A stretch of 64,000 nt of DNA from Letharia columbiana. Lineage: Eukaryota; Ascomycota; Lecanoromycetes; Lecanorales; Parmeliaceae. This document shows, piece by piece, positions 23,454 through 35,561 of this stretch. A model generated the notes under the pieces. The model was not told the origin of the DNA. It saw only the letters and a list, made by a program, of their open reading frames with translations, and made no database searches. Where the stretch lies: NCBI RefSeq assembly GCF_014066305.1, contig NW_023501114.1:124001-188000 (forward strand). Reading direction: 5' to 3'. The first letter of the stretch is position 1, and every line of letters begins with the position of its first letter. Both the position numbers and the translations under genes were made by a program.

Positions 23454-25125
23454 GTCTTCTACTTCAACGATCATCACTACTTGACAGCTTCACCTACCCA
23501 CTGCACTACGTCAGGCCCTCACATCGGCGTCGATTCCCTCAGGGTTTCTGCATACTGCTGGTGCTTCCATTGGCGTCACATCCTTTCGAACCTTTGTTCG
23601 GCTCATACTCATGCTTATGCTTCAACTACCATGCTCTTGGATGAGCATTTTTTGTTGGTTTCTGGTTGCTTCAGGAAACGACATGAAAATCTCAGATGCG
23701 CTGGACTGCTAGAATTTCCTCTTGCAAGAGCTGAAATGAGATGGCACTATTGCTTACAAATGTAAAATACTGCCCCACGATTTTTCCTGTTGACTTAGCC
23801 TATTCAACATGAGTTGGACCTTGCTGCCTATGCTTGTGACTCTGCTGCTATCCTCCTACCTCATCCTGCCTCATCTACCCGGCCGCATGTCCGACTTCAC
23901 TCTCTCTCCGTGAAGCCCTAGGAGATCGCTGAAACTTGCGAATATTCTTGCTAGCTAGGGCGTACTTTCTCTCGCCTCTTCCCTTCATCTCCACTACACT
24001 TTCTCACATCTCCCTCCCACACTCCCAACACCAAAGCACATCATGTGCCGTGAACCAAGCGGTGATTGGCTGTCGACAAGTTGAGCCTTGAACCTTTTTT
24101 CCTATCCCCATCCTTGAGACCCTCGGGCCTTCGATCTTGCAACACTGGATCGAACAGATAAATGATAGTAACCAACAACCTGAGCCCTGAAATCCACACC
24201 ATGCACAATTGCATTCTCGGCGTATCATTCCTTCGCGTCCCCGCGTTGCCTGATCCTCGAGCTGAAAACTTGTCACATCGGTCCAACAGCCTGTGACTTG
24301 GAAACCTGTTTCTTTAGCAGTCTACCCCCGTACACCAGAAATCTTTATCTTCGCCACACGCCCATTTTTCAAAAAATATGAAAAGAAATTACAACCCCCC
24401 AAACGCCAATCGTCGAAGGCCCGCCCACCCGTCCATCCTTGGTACATCCACTCCACTGCACAACACAATACCACTGACACCGCCACTCCACCCCGCAGCC
24501 CCAGATAAACCATCATTCCATCCATCAGTCGCCCTCTCTTCCTCTCCAACACGCTCTTCGACAGATACAGCGACAGTGATGGTAAAGGGATAAGCGGCTC
24601 GTCGCTGAGAAAACACAGGCTTTGGATTGCGGATGCATGATTGGGGTGGGATTGGGCGCTGTTGGAGTTGGTTGTACACTGTGGGAATGCGTAGGGTGGG
24701 GGTAGAGTAGGGAGGGTTTGGCAGATGCTTGCGCTTCGGAGGTGGGTGTTTCGTGGGGGGACTTGCTATTGTTACTTGCCAGCTGAGACGTTGGGAAGGC
24801 AAGGCAAGGCATGGCATGGTATGCGGCCGTTGATATCTAGCTATCTGGTGGTACCCCCAGTGCTTTGGGGGAAGGAATGAGAGTTGTGCGCGGGAGGAAA
24901 AATGGAAATTTCTTGATATCTTTGCTGGGATGTTTTTGCACGGAGCAGATGCATTTGGTGAGTAAGGGTGAATTCCGTCAACCTGACAATCCGTCTCTTT
25001 CTATAATAACAACCATCATTTCCTCCACCCACAACATTACAGCTCACAGTGACAAAACTACCACATCAACGCCTTTTTTCCATCCATCCATCTATCATAA
25101 ATACACCCTCCAAGTCTGAACCCCC
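23454..25125. other. Intergenic, no gene recognised
   Basis: Open frames at 24,290-24,830 on both strands are compositionally biased (Pro, Ser, Thr against Gly, Trp, Arg) and mirror each other, as expected of low-complexity non-coding DNA. A small GGCAAGGCAAGGCATGGCATGG tract sits near 24,800. Confidence 0.35.
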
Positions 25126-28100
25126 TCAAAACACCACGACGATCAACAAACCAAGCACCAAAGCCGACATCGAATACAGCAGACTCAACGAACCCCGATC
25201 CGCCTTCCCAGCAAACGCAGACCCTCCAACCTCAACGCTAGGACTGGCCAAAGACAGCCTAACAGTGCTATTACCAATGTCCAAAACGCCCGACGCTCGC
25301 AAGCGGACCGGGGTCCCGGAGACCACAACGCCAGGACCGCCAGCCGAGATGGTAGTCCCGTCGATGGAGAACGCGGTCGGGTATGCCGTGAAGACTTGCC
25401 CCGCTATCGTAAACACGGACGATGATGATGCCGCGGCAGGGACGAGCAAGGACCCGGGTACGACGACGCCGGATGCGCCGGGCGTCACCGTCTGGCCGCC
25501 GATGACGTATGCGCCCGCGTCGTCGGCGGTGAAGGTTCGAGAGCCGATGATGATGGGTGGGAGCGTGGGGCCGGGGCGGAGGAGCTCGGTGCGGCCGCCT
25601 ATGACCACTGCGGAGGCGTCGGGGGCTAGGCTGATTGGGGTGTGGGAGATTGTGAGGGCGGGGGCGCCGGGGATGAGGGTTTGGTTGTCTATGATGTAGT
25701 CGGAGGCGCTGTTGGCGGTGATGGTTTGGGAGTTGAATGTTAACGGGGGAGGAGGTGTGAGGACGGGGCGGAGAAGCTCGGTGCTGCCGCCTATGACCAC
25801 TGCTCGAGGGCGTCGGGGCTAGGCTGATCGGGGTGTTGGAGATTGTGAGGGCGGGGGCGCCGGGGATGAGGGTCTGGCCGTCTATGATGTAGTCGGATGC
25901 ACTGTTCGCGGTGAAGGTTCGAGAGCCGAATGTCAACGGGGGGCGTGGAGGCGGGGGAAAGTGTGATGGTGTTGCTTCCGATGACTGCTTGAGAGGGGGT
26001 TGGAGCGAGACTGATGGGGGTGCCGGATACTGTTATAGCTGGAGCACCTGGTATTAGGGTTTGACCGTCAATGATGTAGTCGGATGCACTGTTCGCGGTG
26101 AAGGTTCGAGAGCCGAATGTCAATGGAGGAGGGGTATTGGCGGGTGTAAGATCTATGGTGCTGCTTCCCAAGACAAGCTGCGTCGCGCCCGGAGCGAGGC
26201 TGAGTCGCGTCCCCGAGACCGTGACTGCTGGACCTCCTGGAGTGAGTATTTGTCCAGCGATCGTGTATTCGGACTTGCTGTCTGCGGTATAGGTTTGAGA
26301 GCCAACTGTCAATGCAGGTGGTAGTGTGAAGGTGGATCCGAGTCCAATCGTGCTACTACCGACGACAACCTGGGTCCCGCTTGGAGCGAGGCTGATGCGT
26401 GTTCCTGAAATTGTGACCGCTGGAGCTCCTGGCGTAAGTGTTTGGCCGCCTACTACGTATTTTGATGCACTATTGGCGGAAATAACTTCACCTCCCACCG
26501 TGAATGCTGGCGCGCTGGTAGAGCTTAGCACAATCGTGCTACCAGCGATGACGATTGCACTCGCGGAAGGCGCAAGGGACACTTCGGTACCCTGTACGTT
26601 GATTGGTCGTGCTCCAGGTATGAGCGTTTGGCCTGCTACCACATACTGAGAAGCAGCGTTCTGGGAGATCTGCTGCGAGCCCACGGCAACTGATGTGATT
26701 CCAGCGACAATTAGCCCCTCGGGTCCACCAGCCGGTAAGACGGACGTGACGCCATTAACTACTACAGCTGAGGCGGAGGCAGCGATTGAGATACTGTAGA
26801 TTAGTGTTGGTGTGGGCATTGGATATGGTTGGACACCCTGGATCTCCGGTAGAGAAGTGGAAGTGATGCCAATGGCGCCAGCTATGATAGCGCCTAAACC
26901 TTGAAAATTTGAAGGAGGCTTGGCTGGGTTGGCTGGCGGAGGGTTTGCCCCGTGAACATCTTCTGGAGAGTTCAACAAGGGATTTTCAGAAGAACCTGTT
27001 GGCATTGACAGTGGTTGATTAGCCTCCCCAGGTGGCGAAAGGCTTGGAACCTTAGGTTGAAGGCTTGGAGGAGGGTTGACCGCTTGGGTTTCCGGAGAGA
27101 TGACTGGCGTGCTGCTTGGAGTTTCTACTGGCGCTGGCAGAGGTTGACTTGGAGCTTGTGGAGGCGAAGGGTTTTTGGGGTCAGCGGCGAAAGATGCTAG
27201 AAGCATCATTAGTTGCCGTGAATCTCTTACTGAAGATGACACAAATTGGACTTACTGTCTTGACCATGCGCAGTGCTGGATGCTCCAGCTTTCGGCGGTC
27301 GCTCAGCTTCAGGAGTGACTTCTGGCGTCGCAGCAACGGCCGTGGCACCTGGTGCTGCTGGAGTGGGGCATGCACCGGGATGGAAGCATCCTTCCCCAGC
27401 GACGGTGACGGTCGACGAGACGGTTAAATGTGGCTCTGAAAATTGAAGTCCGAGAAAAATAGGTCCCATAGCGGGATTTAGAAGGGGGCAAAAGTAGAGG
27501 AAGAAATCGACCGAAGGTCCTCCTGGTAAGCAAGAGGCGATGCCAGGAAACTTTGAGACATAGTCGGAATTCCGGGCCATCCACTCAATGAGAGTCTGAG
27601 GGACATAGCCCAGATTTTCGTTGAGAACCTTGGACGGGAACTGGTCGCTGAGAGGAGCGTAGATAAAAGGTTTTGAAAATGAAACGTGTATCACGTCAAG
27701 AGCTTCCTGCTTTGAACCTGAGTCGAAGTATCTTTCTGCGTTAGAATTGATGCCCGTAATGTAAAGTGCACTTTTTGTTGCTGCACTTTCGGTGTAGTTA
27801 TCCAGCCTGGTGGCGTTGTAATTCCAACTCGCGTACGTCTGGGCTGGACATGTAGCCTGATACGTTGACGTTGTAGCACATGCTGCACGGCCATCTTTGT
27901 CTACGATAGCTGGGACACTGATGACCTTGACACTCGGGAACACGTAATATTGTGTTGGGGAGATGCTTTGCGCGCGGTCAAAGAGGTCTATGATATCACA
28001 GCAAGGGGCTTACCTACATGTTTTCTCCAAAGGTCCTGGCTAGAGACCCGTTGAGCCCAATTTGCGTCACCAAGGGGCCCAGTACTTCATTATATGGATT

Positions 28101-28675
28101 AGGGATTGTCGGGGCCCCAACACTTTCTGCATTAGAAGTGTAATTGAACATCCTTACGACTGTAGAAATATTGGTGGTGACAGTCGTGTCTATGTACTGA
28201 GTGGCGAAGGTAATGAAAGTCGTAACGTGGGTTGCAAAGACCGTATTGTAAGTGACGTAGTCTTCGATTGCATTTGGTCAGAAGATGGTTCTCCAAAATA
28301 TATATTCAAGAATGATTCACCTGCCCAATACCTCACGTCGATCGTATCTTGGACGACGAAACAGCAAAGGCTCGAAGAAAAAGCAGTGGTGACCAACGTC
28401 TCATTCTTGAAGGTAGAATTGTAAGCGCTGATAGCAGTCGGAGACGTCTTTGAGCTGTTCAAAGAGTTTCCATATCCAGGAAAGACGCCGGATGGTGTCA
28501 TGACGCTATTGGACGAGACATTGTATGCAAGTGGCGACGCTGTGCCTTGAGTCAGCCTGGTCGAACTCATGACATTTTTGGTTATTCAGAACAAATTACC
28601 TCGAAGAGACAAAGCACTAACATCAACTATGCCTAGAATCGCCCAGTAAACGAAGTGGAAGGAGACGGTCGGCAT
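25126..28675 (-). CDS. Large secreted repeat protein, probably GPI-anchored, with two frameshifts
   Basis: Exons 28,675-28,600, 28,545-28,321, 28,261-28,018, 27,965-27,256 and 27,196-25,126; introns of 54, 59, 52 and 59 nt, all in phase. A signal peptide (MPTVSFHFVYWAILG) and ~400 residues of N-glycosylation-rich ectodomain precede a Pro-rich linker. Then come about eight repeats of ~63 residues with the core Y-IDGQTLIPGAPAITVSG, followed by SLAP and VIGSSTI. The C-terminus is hydrophobic (LYSMSALVLGLLIVVVF) with no basic tail, which suggests a GPI signal. Two frame changes in the repeats, at a run of six G (~25,940) and near 25,805, break the frame; they could be slippage, sequencing error or true decay. 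Cell wall location is inferred; function is unknown. Confidence 0.75.
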
Positions 28676-29182
28676 GTTGATCGGTCAATGGCGGTCTGAG
28701 GATACTTTTTCCCTTCACGAAACAGAGAACCTGCCTGTATATCATAAGGCTGCTGGGACGAGGCTGAGAGTCCTTGTTCCTGGAGACCCGCAGTTGCGCT
28801 TGGCAGCCAATTTTCCGTGGACCGGCTCATGCATCAAATGCCATAGCCACGCCAGAAGCGGATGAAATCAGGCTCACGTGAGATGATCGCCGTCGGAGAA
28901 GAGGAAGCTATTGGTTGATAAAGTGGGACCCTTGGGAAGCCTAGGTCGCCATTCTTCGTCTGGAAAATCCCTTGAGACGGAAAAGGCACGATTGGCTGAA
29001 TTTCTCAGCAGGAATGTCATGCTATCCCAGGCTGCCTGCATATGCAATCGATCATCCTGCAGCGACGCGTAGTAAAAACAACCCTTTCGTCTAAAGAAGG
29101 CCGCAGAAACCAGTCAGCTTATGTTCCCCTAAATCAAAACATAAGAAGAGATCGATATTTCGACGCAATTGCGCGGTCCGCG
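28676..29182. promoter_or_regulatory. Shared upstream region of two divergent surface-protein genes
   Basis: The minus-strand repeat protein starts at 28,675 and the plus-strand aspartic-protease-like protein at 29,183, so ~507 bp serve both. I see no clear TATA box or named binding site; the arrangement alone suggests possible co-regulation (inference). Confidence 0.4.
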
Positions 29183-30900
29183 ATGCTTTTACAGATCCTT
29201 TTTGGGTGAGAGTACCTCTAGAAGTGTCCGACTTTTATTCGCTTTTTCTAGAGCTAGGACTTCTGCTCCAATACCGCCGATGGCTTCCTCTGCTCCAGCA
29301 CCGATAGTGATACCTCCCAGTCAAGATTTCGACGGCAATGACGGTCCTTGGTCTTCTTTTTACCTTGAAATCGGTTCCCCTGCCCAAGATGTCAAGGTTC
29401 TGATTTCGACAGCTGGCTATCAAACGTGGGCCGTCGTCCCACAGGGTTGCGTTGCTTCTGATCCTCCGGATTGCGCGACGTTGCGCGGCGGCTTGTTCAT
29501 ACCCAGTCAGTCCAGTACATGGAGTTATAACAATGCAAGCATCAATGGGACCTTCACGCTGGAGCTTGAGACTAACCTTGACTTTTCCGGCAATGGAGAT
29601 TATGGCTACGATACCATAGTACTTGGTTACCAAGGTAGCAATGGACCCTCCCTCCAACAGCAAACCATAGCAGGTATCGCAACAAAAGAATTCTATCTTG
29701 GCGTCTTCGGTCTGAATCCTCGGTCGACCAATTTCTCCACGTTCGATGACCCTGTACCCAGCTACATGGCGACTCTTAAGGACAGATCTATGATTCCGTC
29801 CTTGTCTTGGGGTTATACAGCAGGAAATCAGTATCGCCCTGGCACAGTTCTGGGCAGCCTCACGTTGGGGGGCTATGACTCATCACGGTTCGTCACGAAT
29901 GACGTGACGTTTGCCTTCAATCAAGTGGATGAGCGCGATCTTACAGTCAATGTTGAGAGCATCCTCATGACCACCAGCAACAACACTGTCCATCTGTTGA
30001 ACAACAGCATAGAGGCGTATATTGATTCCACTATACCCTATTTCTACCTCCCGTTAGATGTATGTCAGCAATTCGAGGATGCTTTCGGAATACTGTGGGA
30101 CAACGATGTTCAGGCTTATCTGGTCAACGACACTCTGCACAACTCTCTACAGACCCAGAATGCCACGGTGATCTTTTCAGTTAGCAACACGACACACTCA
30201 GTCAGCATCTCATTGCCATACGCGGCCTTTGATTTGATCGCAGAATACCCTTTGGTCACCAATACAACTCGATACTTTCCCCTCATGCGCGCCACGAACG
30301 ACAGCCAATATACCCTTGGCAGAGCGTTCCTTCAAGAAGCGTAACCGTTCACTGCGTTTTATCGACCTGGCAAATTCAAGATGCTGACGTGTTTCTAGAT
30401 ACATTATTGCCGACTACGAGCGCCGCAATTTCTCGATTTCTCAATGCAGCTGGGATCCCGGAGCTCAAGAAAGCGTTGTCGCCATCGAGTCACCGGCCAA
30501 CTCAGAGGCGAGCGGAAAGCTAGTTGCTGGTACCGATACTAGGGGCTTGACTTCTGGGCGCATTGCTGGAGTCGTAGTCGGCAGCATTGTTGGCCTTCTT
30601 TTCGTTGTTTTCTTGGCTTTTAGGGGCAAAAGGAAGGTCACTACGAATGTGGATACCGGATTTCAAGGAAAGCCCGAGTTGGCCGCAAAAGACGCGCCAC
30701 TCTTCCACGGAGACAAAACTTCGAACGCAAAGACGCTAGGACTTGACGGCGGGAGCGATAGGGAACGCGAACTCGACAGTTACATGCATCCAGCTGCAGA
30801 GCTTGAAGCCAGTAGAGACATACAGGAGATGAAGAGCAACGAGGAAGTCGGAATTGAGTTGGCAATCTCGAACTTGCAAGTCAGCGAGCTGCCGTCCTAG
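29183..30900 (+). CDS. Membrane-anchored pepsin-like (A1) protein with altered active site
   Basis: Exons 29,183-29,205, 29,258-30,340 and 30,399-30,900; introns of 52 and 58 nt; 535 residues. The pepsin fold is visible: WSSFYLEIGSPAQDVKVLIS, GYDTIVLG, FYLGVFGLNP, GSLTLGGYDSSRF, the second active-site loop AYIDSTIPYFYLP, and LGRAFLQEAY-IADYERRNFSISQC, where the final splice rejoins the motif. The first catalytic motif, normally DTG or DSG, reads STAG, so peptidase activity is doubtful. A membrane helix (IAGVVVGSIVGLLFVVFLAF) with RGKRK and a tail with KPELAAKD and AAELEAS follows. A surface sensor or scaffold is inference. The signal peptide (MLLQILFG) is short, so the 5' end may be incomplete. 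It diverges from the gene ending at 28,675. Confidence 0.8.
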
Positions 30901-31634
30901 CTGACTGTCACTGGCGGGCCCATGCAAAAATCAAGCAGATTACGGATTTGTGGGTCAAGAAAGGGTGGGCTGAGAGACTTTTCGAGGTTGGACCGTAATA
31001 TTCCCTAAGCCACCCTGGATAGTGGACCGGCAGACTTTCGGACCTTTCTGGAGGTGCAACATATAGATCTAGAGATCTGTCCAAGAGCGTGATATACGTG
31101 TAGAGGGGTAGAGCTCACGCACGCTCCATAGCGTGCCATCAAAGCCGGTTGAGATCTGTGAAAATGGCTGCGACGACTCTATGGTCCCAGGAGTATCTTA
31201 CAACTAGACTCGAGGGCGCTCGATGAAGTGCAGAAAAAGTGGAGAAAGACAAGGCTGAAGGCTTGACGAGCCTCGGCAGATAATGTCCGGTGGGACAGGC
31301 GTCGCTGAAACATATGGCATGGATTCTTTTGGGGCGTTGCTTGACGATACAGGAGATCTACCCGTAGCTGAATTTTAGGCGTGCTGAGTGGACGTAGGAT
31401 TGGAAGGAATGGTGAGAGCAGTGCCGAGGTTGTTTCCTCTCAAGGCAAATGACGCTAGTCTAACGTTGGTATAGCGCTATGCAGCCTATAAATAGCGCTT
31501 GCCCCCCTTTCCGTCTGACCTTCACTCAAGGTCCGCGTTGATAATTGTAAACCTCTGGAACGAGAGGCCTGCCTATAACATCATGAGCAGGACAAAATCG
31601 GTGTGGTATGTCTTGATGGTCTGAGGGAAAGATT
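30901..31634. other. Intergenic, no gene recognised
   Basis: Downstream region of the pepsin-like gene; no coding or RNA feature is supported. Confidence 0.35.
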
Positions 31635-31727
31635 GGGCGAATTACTAATTCATACCCCAAAGTATGGATTTTACATAAAACCCAAACAAATTTCACCCAA
31701 ATATGGGGTATGATTCGGTAATTTGCC
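31635..31727. mobile_element. Foldback MITE, copy 3 (short, diverged)
   Basis: Starts GGGCGAATTACTAATTC with ATACCCC following, and ends GGGGTATGATTCGG then TAATTTGCC. The arms match the elements at 10,745 and 15,108, but the centre is unrelated. No target duplication is visible; the right-hand terminal C appears lost. Confidence 0.7.
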
Positions 31728-31828
31728 ATTGTTGGGGTATGTTTGAAAAAAAATAGCTTTCTGATATGAGAGGATTTAATGAGGTAATGATAGCGGTAGC
31801 TTATCGTCGACTTGATTATTGATAACGT

Positions 31829-32033
31829 CCATGATCGGATAACGAGAATGACTGGGCTTCGAAATCTTGGCATACTAACATTAGCGCATAGAGATAATTG
31901 GTCAAATTTGGTAGGGCTACCATTTTGCAGAAAGACCCTTGCCGACAATCTTTGCTAATGCGGTTAACTACTAAATTTTGTATGTGCTTACTAAGATTCT
32001 CGAAGTCCAGTCATTCTCGTTATCCGATCATGG
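31829..32033. mobile_element. Inverted-repeat element with ~42-bp arms
   Basis: The left arm 31,829-31,870 (CCATGATCGGATAACGAGAA...) is repeated in inverted orientation at 31,991-32,033 with about four differences. About 120 bp of non-coding DNA separate the arms. It could be a MITE or a hairpin-forming remnant. No target duplication was recognised. Confidence 0.75.
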
Positions 32034-32048
32034 CGATATTTACGCGCG

Positions 32049-32099
32049 CAACGGGGCGCGGTTCGGGGTTTGACCCCGAAGCTTACCCCGCCCCGTTGC
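32049..32099. repeat. GC-rich palindrome
   Basis: GCAACGGGGCG on the left is matched by CGCCCCGTTGC on the right, with a nested TTCGGGGTTTGACCCCGAA hairpin between. It is followed by more G/C-rich short inverted motifs to ~32,150 and lies just outside the inverted-repeat element ending at 32,033. Confidence 0.7.
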
Positions 32100-32666
32100 G
32101 GGTAGTAGGAATTATTCCTTCCGGGGCCTTACGGGGCCGGGACCCGAATAGGGGTGTCTGCAGGTGAAGGCGGGCTCGAATTTCGCCTCGGCTTTCGTCT
32201 GATGTTTTTAGGCTGATAGAAGTCTCATCAATGCGGTCGAACTCCTTATTTCTATGATCATAAGCCAGATCGCGGATTATCTCCTTCTATTTGAGCTTTG
32301 ACAACTTACAATCATACCCCATTACCATATACCCCATATTTGTCATTGGTTGGGTATTCGTATGTTGATTTAGATTCTCTTTTTATTGGGAAAGATTGGC
32401 GCGACTTCCAGGGAAGATGCTCCTTCCCGCGTTCCAGGCGCAGTGCCTGCATCACGTCTGAACATCTGCAGTCAGCGTCGAATGTAACGATCCATCATAG
32501 AATCCTGCCTCATGTGCCTTAAGGCGCAGTCGACAGTCGTCATGCTTTCTCGTCAGTCGCAGCAAACAATGCCTCCCGTTGTCTGGCACAATTTTACATA
32601 CATAGTCTGCGACGATAGCAAAGACGTCCAGCTCCGACCTCCTGCCGTTGTCTTCTCGTCGCCAAA

Positions 32667-33841
32667 ATGTCAAACATGCAATCCTGCCCTGGTGGAGGTC
32701 GATTCCAAGTCTGCCATTTGAGGAATCGGTTCGTAGGGTGTTGCAGCACTTCAGCGTGCACTGATGGCTGTCCGCATGATGATTTGAGGCCAGCGAGCTT
32801 CAATCCACATATTAGATCTCAGAATCAAGACTGCCGCCAAGGCGGCCTTTGGTACAACTGCCTTTTCACAAATTCACCGGGGTTCATGGGCTGTTGCAAG
32901 AGCAACCCATGCTCTGATGGCTGTCCGCCAGGAAATCTCACCGAGAGCTTTCTCGCCTTTAATTCGAGCGACGATTTCGATTTCGGTTTCCTGTCGGCTA
33001 TCGGGGCTTCAATTCCAAGCACGACGTCCTCTTCAATTAGCAGCTTTGCGTCGTCCCCTACGTCCATCAATACAGCAGACACACCTGCAGGGGCGAATAC
33101 AGTAGCTTCTGCTGCGCAGGGCTTCCATACTTCAATCTCACTCTCTGGTAGCGCGACAACGGTAAATGCAGCGGGCCAGTCAGTAATCCATGCTGTTACA
33201 TCTCCTCCAAAGTCAAACACTGCCGCAATTGCTGGAGGTGTAGTGGGAGGCATCGTCGGTCTAGCTCTTCTACTTGCACTTCTCACCATACATCGTCGCT
33301 GGCGAACCACTCGACCACTGCAAGATGTGGGTGAGGGGAGATCACCGACATGGGGCTCGGGCAATGCTCGTTCCTTGCAATCCGGTGAAGCTGAGCTAGA
33401 GGAGATGAAGCAAGGGCCTTCTCCAAGTAAGCGTACATTGTCACTCCGACCGTGCATAGAGCTGACTGCGTCTCTTCAGCATCTTCAACTTTGCTTCCGC
33501 CTTCGCCTTTACCCTCGCCTTTACCGCCGCCACCTGCCTACACACCATACAGATCGCACGGCAATGAGCTAGATAGGTCATCCAACCTTTCCCAGCCATC
33601 CGCTAGTTCTCCGTATCCCTCTCACGACCTTGTGTCTCCAGAGTCGCCACCTTCGCCTCCGCCGCTGAACACTCGCCTTTCCCAACATTCAACGGATCAA
33701 CACTCGGACGAACGGAGCGTGTCGCCGATATCATCACACTACCAGCATCAACCATTTGATGAGACTGGAGGCCCGGAGTCGAGTATGTACTCGGAGTTCT
33801 CGTCAAGCGAACTGCTCCACACTCACAGCGTGCGACCATGA
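32667..33841 (+). CDS. Membrane protein with duplicated Cys-rich domain
   Basis: Exons 32,667-33,426 and 33,480-33,841 with a 53-nt intron (GTAAGC...TTCAG). Two copies of a Cys-rich unit start the protein: CPGGGRFQVCHLRNRFVGCC-TSACTDGCP-DDLRPASF, and CRQGGLWYNC, then FMGCCKSNPCSDGCP-GNL. The pattern is C-x-GG-x-W/F-x-x-C ... F-x-GCC-x3-C-x-x-GCP. A Ser/Thr/Ala stalk leads to a membrane helix (IAGGVVGGIVGLALLLALLT), basic residues, then EAELEEMKQG and a Pro/Ser-rich tail with a PPPPAYTPY motif that could bind WW or SH3 domains. No signal peptide precedes the first Cys unit, so export of the N-terminus would rely on the membrane helix alone, unless an upstream exon is missed. Function unknown. 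Confidence 0.75.
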
Positions 33842-35277
33842 TACTAGCCAGTAATGAAAGTTCAAATTCCAGTGGCATGTTCAAGAGAGCGGTCTATTAA
33901 GACGCCAAGATTGCCTCCGTCACTTGCAAATTCGAGTGTGCGAAGTAAATCTTTTCAACATCGTTAGCGCCAAACTCGTTCTACGTTCGTAAACCACTGG
34001 CTACGTATCTAACGGCTTTGTACCAAGATTTTCTTTGGACTACTCCAGCATGGAATGAAGGCAAAAGGCTAAAGGGGGGTATTTCCTGTTCATGAACCTG
34101 GCGCTTAGGGTCGTGATTGAACAGCTGGCAAAGCTCGAAATATTCAGCATGCGTTTCAATATTTCTTCATCTGTTCAACGATAGCTCCAGTGGCACCATT
34201 TGACATGTTTCCCGCCGAATTTAGCGGCTTTTCCGGTAGAGCCCGTATCCGGTTCGCCGTATATTGAAGGCCAGGATCCCATGTTTCATCGCCGCTTAAA
34301 GTACCCAAGTCTCTGTTTCCTCGGCAGAGCCTTCCGTAGGGTTTCGCCCCACCTCCTCTTTCCTTTGAGGAGACAGATGTCCCGGGTAGACCTCACCAAA
34401 CCTCTTCCCGGCGCTTCCGTGCTTCCGTTAGCACTTGAGAGATGCAAATCAGCCAATCGCAGGGCCGCCCTGTATCTGCATGTGACCTCGCGCTACGGCT
34501 ACCTGCCTGTCAGGCGGTCTTCTTCCACACAGCCATGACACACCTACCCACTGATCTCAGGCGGTTCGTTTCGGCTGCGTCTTGAAGTATCGAGCTTGAC
34601 TCCGGTTTGAGCTTCTTCTGCCCCCTACGACCGTCTCCTTATCGCTTTCTCATTACCTCATCATCATTTTCCTACAGCCAATCATAGCAACCTTGCCCAT
34701 GCGGATCTCTTCCGTTGCCATGGTTTCACTTTCGCTTCTCTGCCACACAACACAGTTAAGACTGATCTACACCAGAGCCGTTGTGGACGGAACGCTACCA
34801 GACCCGAGACCTTGGGCGTCTTGATTCTGCTAGATTGCGTCGCACTTCAAGTGCTACGCCTGAGCTCCACACCCTCCCGTCTCGTGACATGACTCAAAAT
34901 TGTCACCCGCGTGATGGGCTATATCTTGACTGGTCAGATACTGAGCGCCGCCCTTCGTTTCAAAGTTTCCCTCCATGATTCTGCCAAGCTGCCGCGTCTC
35001 TGCTTGCATATTTTCGATCATGCGCAGGCTTTGATTGGACTCAGTATCTATCGGGCATACCCTTTCCCTTCATCAAGAGTGAAGGTCATCGTGTCCTGAA
35101 ACCTCTTATTTCGCTTTGTTAGAGTGTGTGGACTTTGTAGAACATTTCGGTCACGCTACTGGATGGCCGCCCTTGTGTTACACAACCTCTTCATCAGAAT
35201 TCGAAGCAGAGTGGGCGGATCGAAGCTCTCCGACCATGGTCTTGGATTGGTTTGCCAGGCGGCCGACATCTCATCAC
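33842..35277. other. Intergenic, no gene recognised
   Basis: Short ORFs only. The 3' part leads into the promoter of the gene at 35,562. Confidence 0.35.
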
Positions 35278-35561
35278 TATAAAAGCAAGCTTTCCCACCA
35301 CTTTAATCCATCTTACCAGACGTTCTGCTTCTACCTTCTTCGCATCTACCATTTTTCTCCTGAGCTATTCTTGAATCGGCATTCGGTCTCCAATCCCGCA
35401 TCTACCAATTGGCTTGGTCAGACACACTCTCGCAGCACGCTACACATAAGGCGAGACGATATCTACTCAAGTGTTCAGCATCAGTGGTGAGCCGAAACAC
35501 TTCGCCTTCTATAATTCGTAATGTTCAGTGACCAGCTCTATCTGACCTCACACAGTTCGCC
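35278..35561 (+). promoter_or_regulatory. Putative TATA box, 5' leader and leader intron of the 35,562 gene
   Basis: CTATAAAAGC at ~35,278 is a good TATA box, followed by a pyrimidine-rich leader. A consistent leader intron runs 35,487-35,555 (GTGAGC donor, CTGACC branch-like site, CACACAG acceptor) and ends just before the start context TTCGCCATGG. Confidence 0.5.

Noticed and set aside
24290..24830. Overlapping Pro/Thr-rich and Trp/Gly-rich ORFs
   Set aside because: Mirror-image low-complexity frames with no start context, domain or intron support.
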